DNA of 64,000 bases from Altererythrobacter aquiaggeris (GTDB taxonomy: Bacteria; Pseudomonadota; Alphaproteobacteria; Sphingomonadales; Sphingomonadaceae), in NCBI RefSeq assembly GCF_037154015.1, contig NZ_JBANRL010000001.1, positions 1,612,001 to 1,676,000 of the forward strand. The letters run 5' to 3'. This document shows positions 44,707 through 51,499 of the stretch, piece after piece. The number at the start of each line of letters is the position of its first letter. The first letter of the stretch is position 1. A program made the position numbers and the translations under genes. The notes beneath the pieces were generated by a model, which searched no databases, was not told the DNA's origin, and saw only the letters and a program-made list of their open reading frames with translations.

Positions 44707-45168
44707 ATGGCAAATATCGTAATCGTTGACGACGACGAGATGATTGCCGAGATGGCATCTGAAATACTGATCAGCGCCGGCCATGCCTGCGGCTGGGTGT
44801 GCGACGGCGAAAAAGCGCTGCAACTGCTTCAATGGAGGCGTCCGGACCTGCTGCTGCTGGATCAGGATATGCCCGCAATGAGCGGATCGGTACTGCTGCG
44901 CAAGCTGCGCCAATCGCCGACATTCTATGATCTGCCCGTAATCATGTTCACCGCCATGACCGGCGCGGAGGACGAGATGCAGGCGATTTACAACGGGGCG
45001 CAAGATTACATCCGCAAGCCCTTCGATGCAAAATTTCTGGTCTGGCGGGTGAACCAGCTGCTGCGGACCCGCGCCGAACGGCCGCAACACAAGGAACTGG
45101 GCGAACTGATGAAGGAAGGGCTGGCAAAAGCTGCGCGCGATGTGCGCCGCGAACGCGCGGTTTCCTGA
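44707..45168 (+). CDS. Single-domain response regulator
   Basis: A 153-residue receiver-only protein: acidic pocket VDDDEM (D8-D10), phospho-acceptor Asp52 in LLLLDQDMPAMSG, Thr in MFTAMTG and Lys in YIRKPFDA. About 30 extra C-terminal residues are basic and helical, with no recognisable output domain. GGAGG sits seven bases before the ATG. It might serve a phosphorelay or bind a partner; no histidine kinase is nearby. Confidence 0.9.
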   Translation: MANIVIVDDDEMIAEMASEILISAGHACGWVCDGEKALQLLQWRRPDLLLLDQDMPAMSGSVLLRKLRQSPTFYDLPVIMFTAMTGAEDEMQAIYNGAQDYIRKPFDAKFLVWRVNQLLRTRAERPQHKELGELMKEGLAKAARDVRRERAVS

Positions 45169-45243
45169 TACGCATCTGACAGGACACAACCGTGTTTTTA
45201 TGCAAGTTTTCCTCAGCGAATACTGTCACCGCAGCCTTCAACA

Positions 45244-45272
45244 TTGCAATTCCATCCAAAGCTTGTGATAAT
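45244..45272 (+). promoter_or_regulatory. Native promoter interrupted by the transposable unit
   Basis: TTGCAA (45244-45249), a 17-base spacer and GATAAT (45267-45272) make a good sigma-70 match. The -10 box lies inside the 8-bp target duplication. In the uninterrupted sequence this promoter would read into the small membrane-protein gene now at 49231; with the element in place it points into the element's left end. Confidence 0.6.
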
Positions 45273-45274
45273 AC
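45267..45274. repeat. Target-site duplication, left copy (GATAATAC)
   Basis: The same eight bases GATAATAC occur directly outside the left inverted repeat here and outside the right inverted repeat at 49198-49205. Eight bases is the target duplication length of the IS1595 family. Confidence 0.92.
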
Positions 45275-45304
45275 GGCGACTATGCATTTGGCGACACCAG
45301 TCGG
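45275..45304 (+). repeat. Left terminal inverted repeat of the IS1595-type unit
   Basis: GGCGACTATGCATTTGGCGA followed by CACCAGTCGG pairs with the right end, with differences at positions 13, 17, 26 and 30. At positions 15-20 it reads TTGGCG where the right end has TTGACG, the transposase -35 box, so only the right end carries the better promoter element. Confidence 0.92.
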
Positions 45305-45341
45305 TAAGTTCCGCCCCTTTCCCTCGGGCAGCGTTTGAAAA

Positions 45342-45503
45342 TTAACGCTTTTTGCGAGGGTGCGCGCTTAGGCGCTTGGGCTCATCATCATTCTTGGCCG
45401 TATCCAGCGGAGCCGGAACGCCTAGCGCTCGGCCCATGATGTCATCAAAGTCCTTTTCCTTCATTCGCATGTCATCGGCGGGGTCTGTTTTTGTCTTGGG
45501 CAT
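45342..45503 (-). CDS. Possible nested antitoxin translated from an internal start
   Basis: The last 53 codons of the toxin ORF begin with ATG (MPKTKTDPADDMRMKEKDF). GAAAGGA (45514-45520) lies ten bases upstream of this ATG, a good ribosome-binding site inside coding sequence. A separately made 53-residue product would look like the small antitoxin that follows RelE/ParE toxins of this type. The same residues are also the C-terminus of the long product, so the system could make toxin-antitoxin fusion, free antitoxin, or both. Proposed from sequence only. Confidence 0.5.
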   Translation of the reverse strand: MPKTKTDPADDMRMKEKDFDDIMGRALGVPAPLDTAKNDDEPKRLSAHPRKKR

Positions 45504-45776
45504 TCGATACACGTCCTTTCTGTGGTCAATGTCGAGGATCAAAACCAAACTCGGATTCGACCGAACGATATAGAGGATGCGGTAGTCGCCTGATCGCTCA
45601 CGATAAACCGGCTCACCCTCGTCAGTTTCTACATCCTTTAGCTTCTTTGCTGAAGCGGGGAAGGGTGATGTGTGTAGCGCCTTCGCCCGTTTCACGACTT
45701 GCCGCCTGATCTTGGGAGGCAACCCTTCGATAAAATCGAGCACTCGGTCGGTGAAGGCAAAGCCAAAATAAGGCAT
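45342..45776 (-). CDS. RelE/ParE-family toxin fused in frame to an antitoxin-like tail
   Basis: A 144-residue ORF, longer than usual for this family (about 90-100). Residues 1-91 form a RelE/ParE fold (FIEGLPPKIRRQVVKRAKAL, YRERSGDYRILYIV, LILDIDHRKDVYR), which in relatives cleaves ribosome-bound mRNA or poisons gyrase. Residues 92-144 (PADDMRMKEKDFDDIMGRAL, then a charged Lys/Arg tail) resemble the short antitoxins normally encoded by the next gene. An internal SD and ATG stand exactly at the join (45503). The gene starts three bases after the methylase stop, inside the IS1595-type unit. Confidence 0.8.
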   Translation of the reverse strand: MPYFGFAFTDRVLDFIEGLPPKIRRQVVKRAKALHTSPFPASAKKLKDVETDEGEPVYRERSGDYRILYIVRSNPSLVLILDIDHRKDVYRMPKTKTDPADDMRMKEKDFDDIMGRALGVPAPLDTAKNDDEPKRLSAHPRKKR

Positions 45777-45779
45777 GGA

Positions 45780-48203
45780 TTATTCGCCGATCAACGCTGC
45801 AAGCCTCGCATCCAGCTCTTCGCCAGAAACCTCTCTATCATCACCCCGCGCTAGTTCGTCCAAGCGGGTTCGCGCAATCAAGCTATCGAGAGCATCCTCT
45901 GCATTTTGGATGATCTGATCCTCGACTGCCGTTGCCCGCAACAAATAGCCCTCAATCCGCTCTAGCTGCTCTTCTGTGTGTGGAAGCGGGAAGCCAGCAA
46001 TTCGCGCGGGCGTAGCCTTCCGGCCATAACTGAACCGCCACCGCTCTTTGCGGATTGCAGCGGCTGCGACGTAAAGCATCGCATGAGACACCCCCTCTTT
46101 CGGGGACAGGAGCAAACAGTCGTCAGTGACCCCGCAAGGCCATTCCTGAACATGGGCGATAGCTATGGAGCCTGTGCTAGGCACGGTAACGAAAGGCGGC
46201 TTCAAGACCCCTGCGAAGTCGAAAAAGCCGTAGCAGCCGTTGTCCATGCCGCTTGACGATATGACCAGAGAATTACCTTCCGTAAGCCCCTCTTTGCTGT
46301 GCAGCGATTTCAGGCCGTATCTGATCTCAAAATAGTCTGCGACCGTGCCGGATTTCGTCGATGTAAAGGCGGTAGCCTTACGCATCTTTTTAAGGTCGAT
46401 TGGATTTTCGGTGTTCAAAGTGACAATATCGGAAGCATGAAGCGCGGTGAACGCCGTGCGGCAACGAATAACCTCTCGCACGTCGGCATCGACCTCGGTG
46501 TCGGTCATAATTCTGGCGCGGATATATGCGCCTGGAGCGAAGCTAGATTGTTCGTCCAGCGTAGCCCACCCGCAAAAACCCGCTTCTGTTCCAGCACCTT
46601 CAAAATGCTCAAGAGCCTTCGGAAGGTCGTCAATATGACTAGCTACCCGCACACCCTTTTTGAGTTTGAAGCCGTCGTTGTCTACGCGGGCGAAAAACAC
46701 CTTCTTTTTCTTGGGGTGCGGTATGCCCTTGCGAAGATAAACCATAGCTGTTGTGGCGCTCGCATAGGGCTGAAATAGGCTGTCAGGCATTTGCACAACG
46801 GCCTCCAGCGAATGCTTTGCCAGCAAGCCCGAACGCCACGCTTTGATCTTGCCGCCTTTAACGAGAAGGGACTGCGGGATTATCGCCGCCAGCCTGCCCC
46901 CTTGGGCAAGCCCCTCAAGGCCGCGATCAACAAAGTCTTGGGTTGGCGCGTCAGTTTTCTTGTGAGGATATGGCGGGTTCATAAGCACAACCGAAGTCGT
47001 CCCAATGGGATAATCGGGCGCGGTAAATGCATCCCCGCGCTGAACGCTTGAAGAGCCGTCGCCCCGCAAAATCATGTTGGCGACGCACAGCGCTGCCGTG
47101 ACCGGCTCATCATCGAAACCGATCAAACGGGTCTTGACCAGCTTGACCATTTCGGAGCGAGAAAGCTGATGCTCCCGTGCCATTCGATCCATTGCAGCGA
47201 TCAAAAATCCGCCCGTTCCGCAAGTCGGGTCGAGCACAATATCCTCTTTCGATACGGCAAGCATATCGGCACAAAATGACGCAACATGACGCGGGGTAAA
47301 ATACTGGCCAATCGTGTTGCCGCCAGCATATCGAAAGAACGTCTCATAAAGCTGGCCGAGATAGTCGTGCTCCGCCGTGAGCACCGCGACGTTCAAGCGC
47401 TCTAGAATTGTGATTATTCGCCGTGCTTTGACAGCAAGCTTATCGTTCGCCTCATCGACAAAAAGACTGTTTGCTAGATCGGGCTTATGGGCCTTCCAAA
47501 AGGCCTCTCGACATGCCGCATTGATGTCACCGAGTATGTTTTCTGGGTTCTTTCGCAGATTGCCGCGAGACTTCCATAGAGCAAGCATACACGCGCCAAC
47601 GACAGCGGGGCGCAGCCGGTCATTGACGTTGGATTCACGCAAGAGGCGGTTAATTTCGTCCGCCCGCTCTGCCAACACGTCAGCGCTCGGCACCGAAGGC
47701 CTAAGTTCAGGCGTGGTAGATGGAGTCCGCAACCTATCCGCGTCAGCCCTATTGGGTATCCAACTAATCGGATTGCCTTCGTAGGTCGCCTCTCGCCAGA
47801 CCGCTCCGTCCCACTTGAGAACGCGAACGGCAAAATCATCCTCACTGGTCCCCGCAATGGCCACCGCCAGCGGATTGAAGCCCGCCTCAATACATGCGTT
47901 GCCATAAACCAGCGTGGCCTCTCTGACGGCCTTGTCTAGGTCGCTAATTGAGGCCTTCGCTTCAATCACGAGGATTGGCTGCATTGACTTGCGATCAACG
48001 ACTACGGCTTCCGGCAAGCCGCGCCCTATTGCAGTTACCTTGCTGTGCCGAAGGAACACGTCGCGCAGATGGCTGTGATCCTTATACTCTTGTTGGCGCA
48101 GCATTTCGCCGTTCGGCGGACGGCGGCAATCCCACCCTTGAGCGGAAAGCAATTCCGTCAACAGGTGCTCGGCGCGGATTTCTGAAACGCGAGCCTTGGC
48201 CAT
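45780..48203 (-). CDS. Single-polypeptide restriction-modification enzyme (nuclease-methylase-specificity)
   Basis: An 807-residue protein. Residues 1-150 look like a type I HsdR N-terminal PD-(D/E)xK nuclease (PEAVVVD at 64-70, VIEAK with E81 and K83). Residues about 200-560 form an N6-adenine methylase of the HsdM type: motif I DPTCGTGGFL near 325 and motif IV NPPYPHKK near 408. From about 610 a specificity-like region follows, ending in a helical tail. No helicase motif is seen, so it resembles type IIG/BcgI-like enzymes rather than type I. It is A/T-richer than the core genes and starts two bases after the transposase stop. Confidence 0.82.
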   Translation of the reverse strand: MAKARVSEIRAEHLLTELLSAQGWDCRRPPNGEMLRQQEYKDHSHLRDVFLRHSKVTAIGRGLPEAVVVDRKSMQPILVIEAKASISDLDKAVREATLVYGNACIEAGFNPLAVAIAGTSEDDFAVRVLKWDGAVWREATYEGNPISWIPNRADADRLRTPSTTPELRPSVPSADVLAERADEINRLLRESNVNDRLRPAVVGACMLALWKSRGNLRKNPENILGDINAACREAFWKAHKPDLANSLFVDEANDKLAVKARRIITILERLNVAVLTAEHDYLGQLYETFFRYAGGNTIGQYFTPRHVASFCADMLAVSKEDIVLDPTCGTGGFLIAAMDRMAREHQLSRSEMVKLVKTRLIGFDDEPVTAALCVANMILRGDGSSSVQRGDAFTAPDYPIGTTSVVLMNPPYPHKKTDAPTQDFVDRGLEGLAQGGRLAAIIPQSLLVKGGKIKAWRSGLLAKHSLEAVVQMPDSLFQPYASATTAMVYLRKGIPHPKKKKVFFARVDNDGFKLKKGVRVASHIDDLPKALEHFEGAGTEAGFCGWATLDEQSSFAPGAYIRARIMTDTEVDADVREVIRCRTAFTALHASDIVTLNTENPIDLKKMRKATAFTSTKSGTVADYFEIRYGLKSLHSKEGLTEGNSLVISSSGMDNGCYGFFDFAGVLKPPFVTVPSTGSIAIAHVQEWPCGVTDDCLLLSPKEGVSHAMLYVAAAAIRKERWRFSYGRKATPARIAGFPLPHTEEQLERIEGYLLRATAVEDQIIQNAEDALDSLIARTRLDELARGDDREVSGEELDARLAALIGE

Positions 48204-48205
48204 TT

Positions 48206-49150
48206 TTATGATCCCTTGGGGCGATACATGAGGCGCTTACCTTCGATCCGGCGAATGCCTTCCGAAGTGCGCTCACCATCCGTTGATGCGCGAGTGTTGT
48301 ATTTGAAGTCGATTTCAGCAGCGTAAAGATCGAGATGCTGGCGGCTGACATGATGGTGTGTTCCATCAAGGCTGCGCTTGGCGTTTCCGAAAAAGCCCTC
48401 GACGGTGTTTGTCGTTACATTGCGGCCAGTCCGGTAGTCGTAATAGCCATATTCTTCGATGGAGTGATTTACGCGAGCATGAGAAGCATGGCGTTTTCCG
48501 GCCTTGTTATAGAGCGGGGACTCATCGGTGTTGAGATGAGCATCTTCCGAAACATGACGCTTGAGAAGGGTGTCGATTACCTTGCCGTTTGCGCGATCAA
48601 CGACTGTGGAGCGGACTTCACCGCCGCGCTGAACGAGAGACACCACGGCAACCTTGTTACCCGTATATCCGCGACCTTTGCCGCGCGCCTTGCCCCCAAT
48701 GTAAGTTTCGTCGGCCTCGACTTCACCGCTCAACAGACCGGAAGGGCCAGCGTCCTTCAACGCGAACCGTATGCGGTGGCACAAAAACAGGGCGGTGCGA
48801 TAGGAACCGAGTTCTAACTGCCGTTGAAGCTGGAGCGCAGAGACTTGCGTCTTGCTGGCGCACATCATGTAGAAGGCGATCAGCCATTTGTGCAGTGGAA
48901 CCTTGGACGATTCCATGACCGTTCCGACGGTTACCCTGAATGTGTCAGAACACTCGCCGCACTTATAGAGGCCTGCGCGGGTGCCAGTTTTAGCGTTAGC
49001 CTTGCGAGCATAAATCTTGTCGCTGCTACCACAATGGGGGCAGACTGGACCGTTCGGCCAGCGCATCCTTTCAAAATAGGCGCGCGCCTCCTCGTCCGTG
49101 GAGTAGCGGCGCATGATTTCGAGGAGCGTAAGATCGTTTGCTTTGGACAT
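48206..49150 (-). CDS. IS1595-family transposase
   Basis: A 314-residue transposase. An N-terminal zinc ribbon (CPHCGSSDKIY, KCGECSDTF) precedes a DDE-type catalytic core: VEADETYIGGKARGKG for the first Asp, LNTDESPLYNKAG for the second, and NTVEGFFGNAKRSLDGTHHH with the third acidic residue and histidines, the ISXO2-like domain of IS1595. It is full length with no frameshift. Its promoter has its -35 box in the right inverted repeat, and the predicted transcript start is at the ATG. Confidence 0.95.
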   Translation of the reverse strand: MSKANDLTLLEIMRRYSTDEEARAYFERMRWPNGPVCPHCGSSDKIYARKANAKTGTRAGLYKCGECSDTFRVTVGTVMESSKVPLHKWLIAFYMMCASKTQVSALQLQRQLELGSYRTALFLCHRIRFALKDAGPSGLLSGEVEADETYIGGKARGKGRGYTGNKVAVVSLVQRGGEVRSTVVDRANGKVIDTLLKRHVSEDAHLNTDESPLYNKAGKRHASHARVNHSIEEYGYYDYRTGRNVTTNTVEGFFGNAKRSLDGTHHHVSRQHLDLYAAEIDFKYNTRASTDGERTSEGIRRIEGKRLMYRPKGS

Positions 49151-49155
49151 GCCAT

Positions 49156-49184
49156 TTTATAGGCTCTTCGATTGGTGTCGTCAA
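49156..49184 (-). promoter_or_regulatory. Transposase promoter spanning the right inverted repeat
   Basis: On the minus strand TTGACG (49184-49179), a 17-base spacer and TATAAA (49161-49156) form a near-consensus promoter. The start of transcription would fall at about 49149-49150, on the transposase ATG, so the mRNA is probably leaderless. The same transcript should cover the methylase and toxin genes. Confidence 0.7.
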
Positions 49185-49197
49185 GTGCATAGTCGCC
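49168..49197 (-). repeat. Right terminal inverted repeat of the IS1595-type unit
   Basis: Read on the minus strand it is GGCGACTATGCACTTGACGA followed by CACCAATCGA and matches the left end at 26 of 30 positions. It includes the -35 box of the transposase promoter. Confidence 0.92.
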
Positions 49198-49205
49198 GAT
49201 AATAC
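49198..49205. repeat. Target-site duplication, right copy (GATAATAC)
   Basis: Perfect repeat of the eight bases at 45267-45274. This copy keeps the -10 box of the small membrane-protein gene but has lost the native -35; the element places GTGTCG at the -35 distance, a poor match. Confidence 0.92.
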
Positions 49206-49230
49206 ATTGAAATTACAACTGGAGATAATC

Positions 49231-49449
49231 ATGGCAATGCGCGCAATACTTCTGCCTTTAATCGCCCTTTCAATGGTGAGTGCACCCGTTTCAGCGACGC
49301 AAGTCGTTCGCAGTGCAGCTCCCGTCGATGGTGAAAGCGAACTGGTCGGCCGTCCCTATATCCCTATTATCGTGCTGATTGCTGCCGTTGCAATCGGCAT
49401 CATTATCGCCAGTGATGACGATGATGACGACGCGCCGGTCAGTGCCTGA
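49231..49449 (+). CDS. Small membrane protein with acidic tail
   Basis: A 72-residue product: an N-terminal signal or membrane segment (MAMRAILLPLIALSMVSAPVSA), a polar loop, a second hydrophobic helix (YIPIIVLIAAVAIGIIIA) and a run of six aspartates (SDDDDDDAPVSA). GGAG lies six bases before the ATG. Small proteins of this kind are common in sphingomonads; function unknown. The IS1595-type unit has split its promoter, so expression is probably reduced. Confidence 0.72.
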   Translation: MAMRAILLPLIALSMVSAPVSATQVVRSAAPVDGESELVGRPYIPIIVLIAAVAIGIIIASDDDDDDAPVSA

Positions 49450-49457
49450 ATAACAAT

Positions 49458-49748
49458 TTCCGAAAATTAGAGCGGCGGCGTGACTTCGTGAATGCTGCGG
49501 TCGGTTTCGCAGGCCTCGCCGCTGAAACCAACCGACCGTGCAAGCGCCTGCATCGGATGCTTTCACAGAAAGGTAATCCGGGCAAAGACATTCTTGCCGC
49601 AATCTTCGCCGCGGTACGAAGGCGGCCGGGTGCCGAGTTCGAGGCCCGCAGCATGACAGCCGCCGGGCGATCAGCACGCACGACAATCCTCTGGCAGTCA
49701 TCGACTGCTCGAAGAGGCTTCACAACAACTTTATCGGGATGCCTGTAG
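49458..49748 (+). pseudogene. Remnant of a helix-turn-helix regulator/antitoxin (N-terminus missing)
   Basis: The frame reads LERRRDFVNAAVGFAGLAAE then TNRPCKRLHRMLSQKGNPGK, with DILAAIFAAVRRR to follow. This is the C-terminal half of the widespread HTH regulator/addiction-antidote family (pattern LRDYVNAT-GF-LA-T-P-KSLHRMLS-GNP-NL-AIF). The N-terminal half is absent: the frame has no start before 49488 (GTG) and runs into unrelated sequence next to the small membrane-protein gene. Sequence after FEARS is not family-like. It is interpreted as a decayed fragment left by rearrangement. Confidence 0.6.
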
Positions 49749-51077
49749 ATCGCTTGTTTCAGAGCGAAGTTTTATGGGGGCTATAGGAAGTATTTTGTCG
49801 CCTTCGCGCTAAACACGTTAGCACTGGGTACAGCCGCGGCTGCCAGCCCTGCTCTTCCTGATTCTACAATCAGGCAGATTGAAGCCACTCTGCCGGCCTG
49901 CACCGGGGGTTGGTACGAGACAGACATCAGGCCATGGCGCCTGATCGGTCCGAACGACTTACTGCGCAGCGTCCGCCTTCTGCATGCACCGTCGCAAGAT
50001 CTGGATGACGAGGCCGGTAGCAATCTTTACAAAATTGCGCGGGCTCTAATGCCGGAAACCGATCCGCTCCCGGCTTTTATCCTGGATCGCAATAGTTCAC
50101 TCAAATGTCCGGCACGACCGGCAGCGGCGGTTGCCCTGCTGCAATATCTTGTTGGCGAAGAACCTGGCGACTGGAGAGGCACAATCAATGCTCTTGGCTG
50201 GCTTGGCCTGGCCGCAGAGCTGGGTGTCGGCATGCCGCAGGATATCATTCTAGCGCGCCGATATTACCTGCGTGCTCGTATGTATTCCGCGATCTTGCCG
50301 AATGATCGTTGGGCTGACGGGATCGACGACAATCTGATAGCGAACATCGAGAGAGCAGGATTTCGTCCACATCTCGATGAGCTGGCTGGTAACCAAAGCC
50401 TCAATCGGAATGGTGGCGGAGCGCGGATGATCCTGGCGGACGAGGCTCTCGCATCAGACCCCGCTCAGACAAGAACCTGGCTTCGGACATTTTACGTCCC
50501 GGCACTAAACCGGCTACTCGAACTGGAAGCTGACGGGCGAATTCCGACCCAGCACGACCACGCCGATATTGCATTCTGGTCAACTGCGTGGCGGACCATG
50601 ATGGGTTACAAGAAGTGGGCCGCTCGCATGGTCAAAGGGGCTGAACTGGCGAACGGAGGAGAAATCCCCACGCTGTCAACGCGCCCCACCATCAGGCACC
50701 TCGGCTCATCTATCAATCGGCGACACATTGATGACCTTACCGACGCGATACGAGATCCAATCCCGGTGCGGGCCATAACCGATCCGAATGGCACGGTTAT
50801 CTATGTCGAAGTTTGTCAAACGGATCCCCTTCCTCGCGGAACAAAAGTCGGAAACATCAGTGCTAGGTCGGACGCAGTCAGGCTATATGATCTGGACCGG
50901 CTTCCCCGCTTGCCTGCCGCAAAACTGAGTGGTGTCGCTTCCTACGGATGGACGATACTTCCTGCAGTGCATTTTCAGAGACGGGGCGAAACTGACGTGT
51001 CTGTGCAATTTGCTGACTTGCCCGCCGAAGAATGTGCGTATTCAGGCATGCTGGATGCTGATTCTGCAATACCTTGA
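49749..51077 (+). CDS. Secreted Sel1-like protein with damaged or unusual start
   Basis: From the first ATG (50049) the product is 342 residues, but the same frame is open and coding-like back to 49749: it encodes a plausible signal peptide (YRKYFVAFALNTLALGTAAA), then SPALPDSTIRQIEATLPACT. No ATG, GTG or TTG opens this extension; an ATG at 49774 is in another frame, so a one-base shift or an unusual start is likely. A Sel1-like helical repeat is visible (ALGWLGLAAELGVGMPQDI, then ARRYYLRARMY). The C-terminal domain is not recognised. Probably periplasmic. The coordinates include the open extension. Confidence 0.6.
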   Translation: MACFRAKFYGGYRKYFVAFALNTLALGTAAAASPALPDSTIRQIEATLPACTGGWYETDIRPWRLIGPNDLLRSVRLLHAPSQDLDDEAGSNLYKIARALMPETDPLPAFILDRNSSLKCPARPAAAVALLQYLVGEEPGDWRGTINALGWLGLAAELGVGMPQDIILARRYYLRARMYSAILPNDRWADGIDDNLIANIERAGFRPHLDELAGNQSLNRNGGGARMILADEALASDPAQTRTWLRTFYVPALNRLLELEADGRIPTQHDHADIAFWSTAWRTMMGYKKWAARMVKGAELANGGEIPTLSTRPTIRHLGSSINRRHIDDLTDAIRDPIPVRAITDPNGTVIYVEVCQTDPLPRGTKVGNISARSDAVRLYDLDRLPRLPAAKLSGVASYGWTILPAVHFQRRGETDVSVQFADLPAEECAYSGMLDADSAIP

Positions 51078-51499
51078 GATGCTTCTTGTGCAGGAGCTGA
51101 CTTGCCGCTGCTTGTTCAAAGCACGCAACCCAAATCCGCCCGGTGGCACGAATAAAACGGGGGTCAGACTGCAACTCATTGAAGGCCGCTCTCTGGCAAA
51201 CCCTTAGAGATGCCGCCAAAACCCACGCAAATCGCGGTATCGACTGTGATACCGGATCTCTGGAGATTTGCGTGTATCCCATTTTCACTTGGATAAACGA
51301 CCTGAATGGTAGCGGAGGAGGGATGCGTGGAGGCCGGGTAAACTTCTGTTTTGAAAACCTTTTTCCTTGGGGGCATGCTACGATACCCCCGCCGGTACCC
51401 CCAGCCACCAACTTCAGCGACAGACCGTTGGAATCTTGGGCCGAATGGCTATTTTGGTGGTGGGACATCCTCGGCCAGTTGCCTGACGTGCCGCGGTGA
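51078..51499. other. Gene-free region between accessory gene and catabolic island (422 bases)
   Basis: No gene is supported. Short frames on the minus strand (for example from MPPRKKVF at 51376) have no family features. A heptamer TACCCCC occurs twice (51384-51390 and 51396-51402). Codon style differs on the two sides, so this may be an island boundary, but no integrase, tRNA end or inverted repeat is seen. Confidence 0.5.

Larger units (their letters stand above)
45275..49197. mobile_element. IS1595-family transposable unit with restriction-modification and toxin-antitoxin cargo
   Basis: A complete 3,923-bp element bounded by about 30-bp imperfect inverted repeats (26 of 30 bases match) and a perfect 8-bp direct repeat. 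It holds three minus-strand genes in order: IS1595 transposase, a fused restriction-modification protein and a RelE/ParE-like toxin with an antitoxin-like tail, separated by two and three bases. Plain IS1595 elements are about 1 kb with a transposase only; family members with passenger genes are known. The intact transposase, matching ends and perfect duplication indicate a recent insertion. Confidence 0.92.

Noticed and set aside
51384-51402. TACCCCC repeats as a possible attachment or integrase-related site
   Set aside because: Only two 7-bp copies, no integrase gene or matching copy at another boundary.
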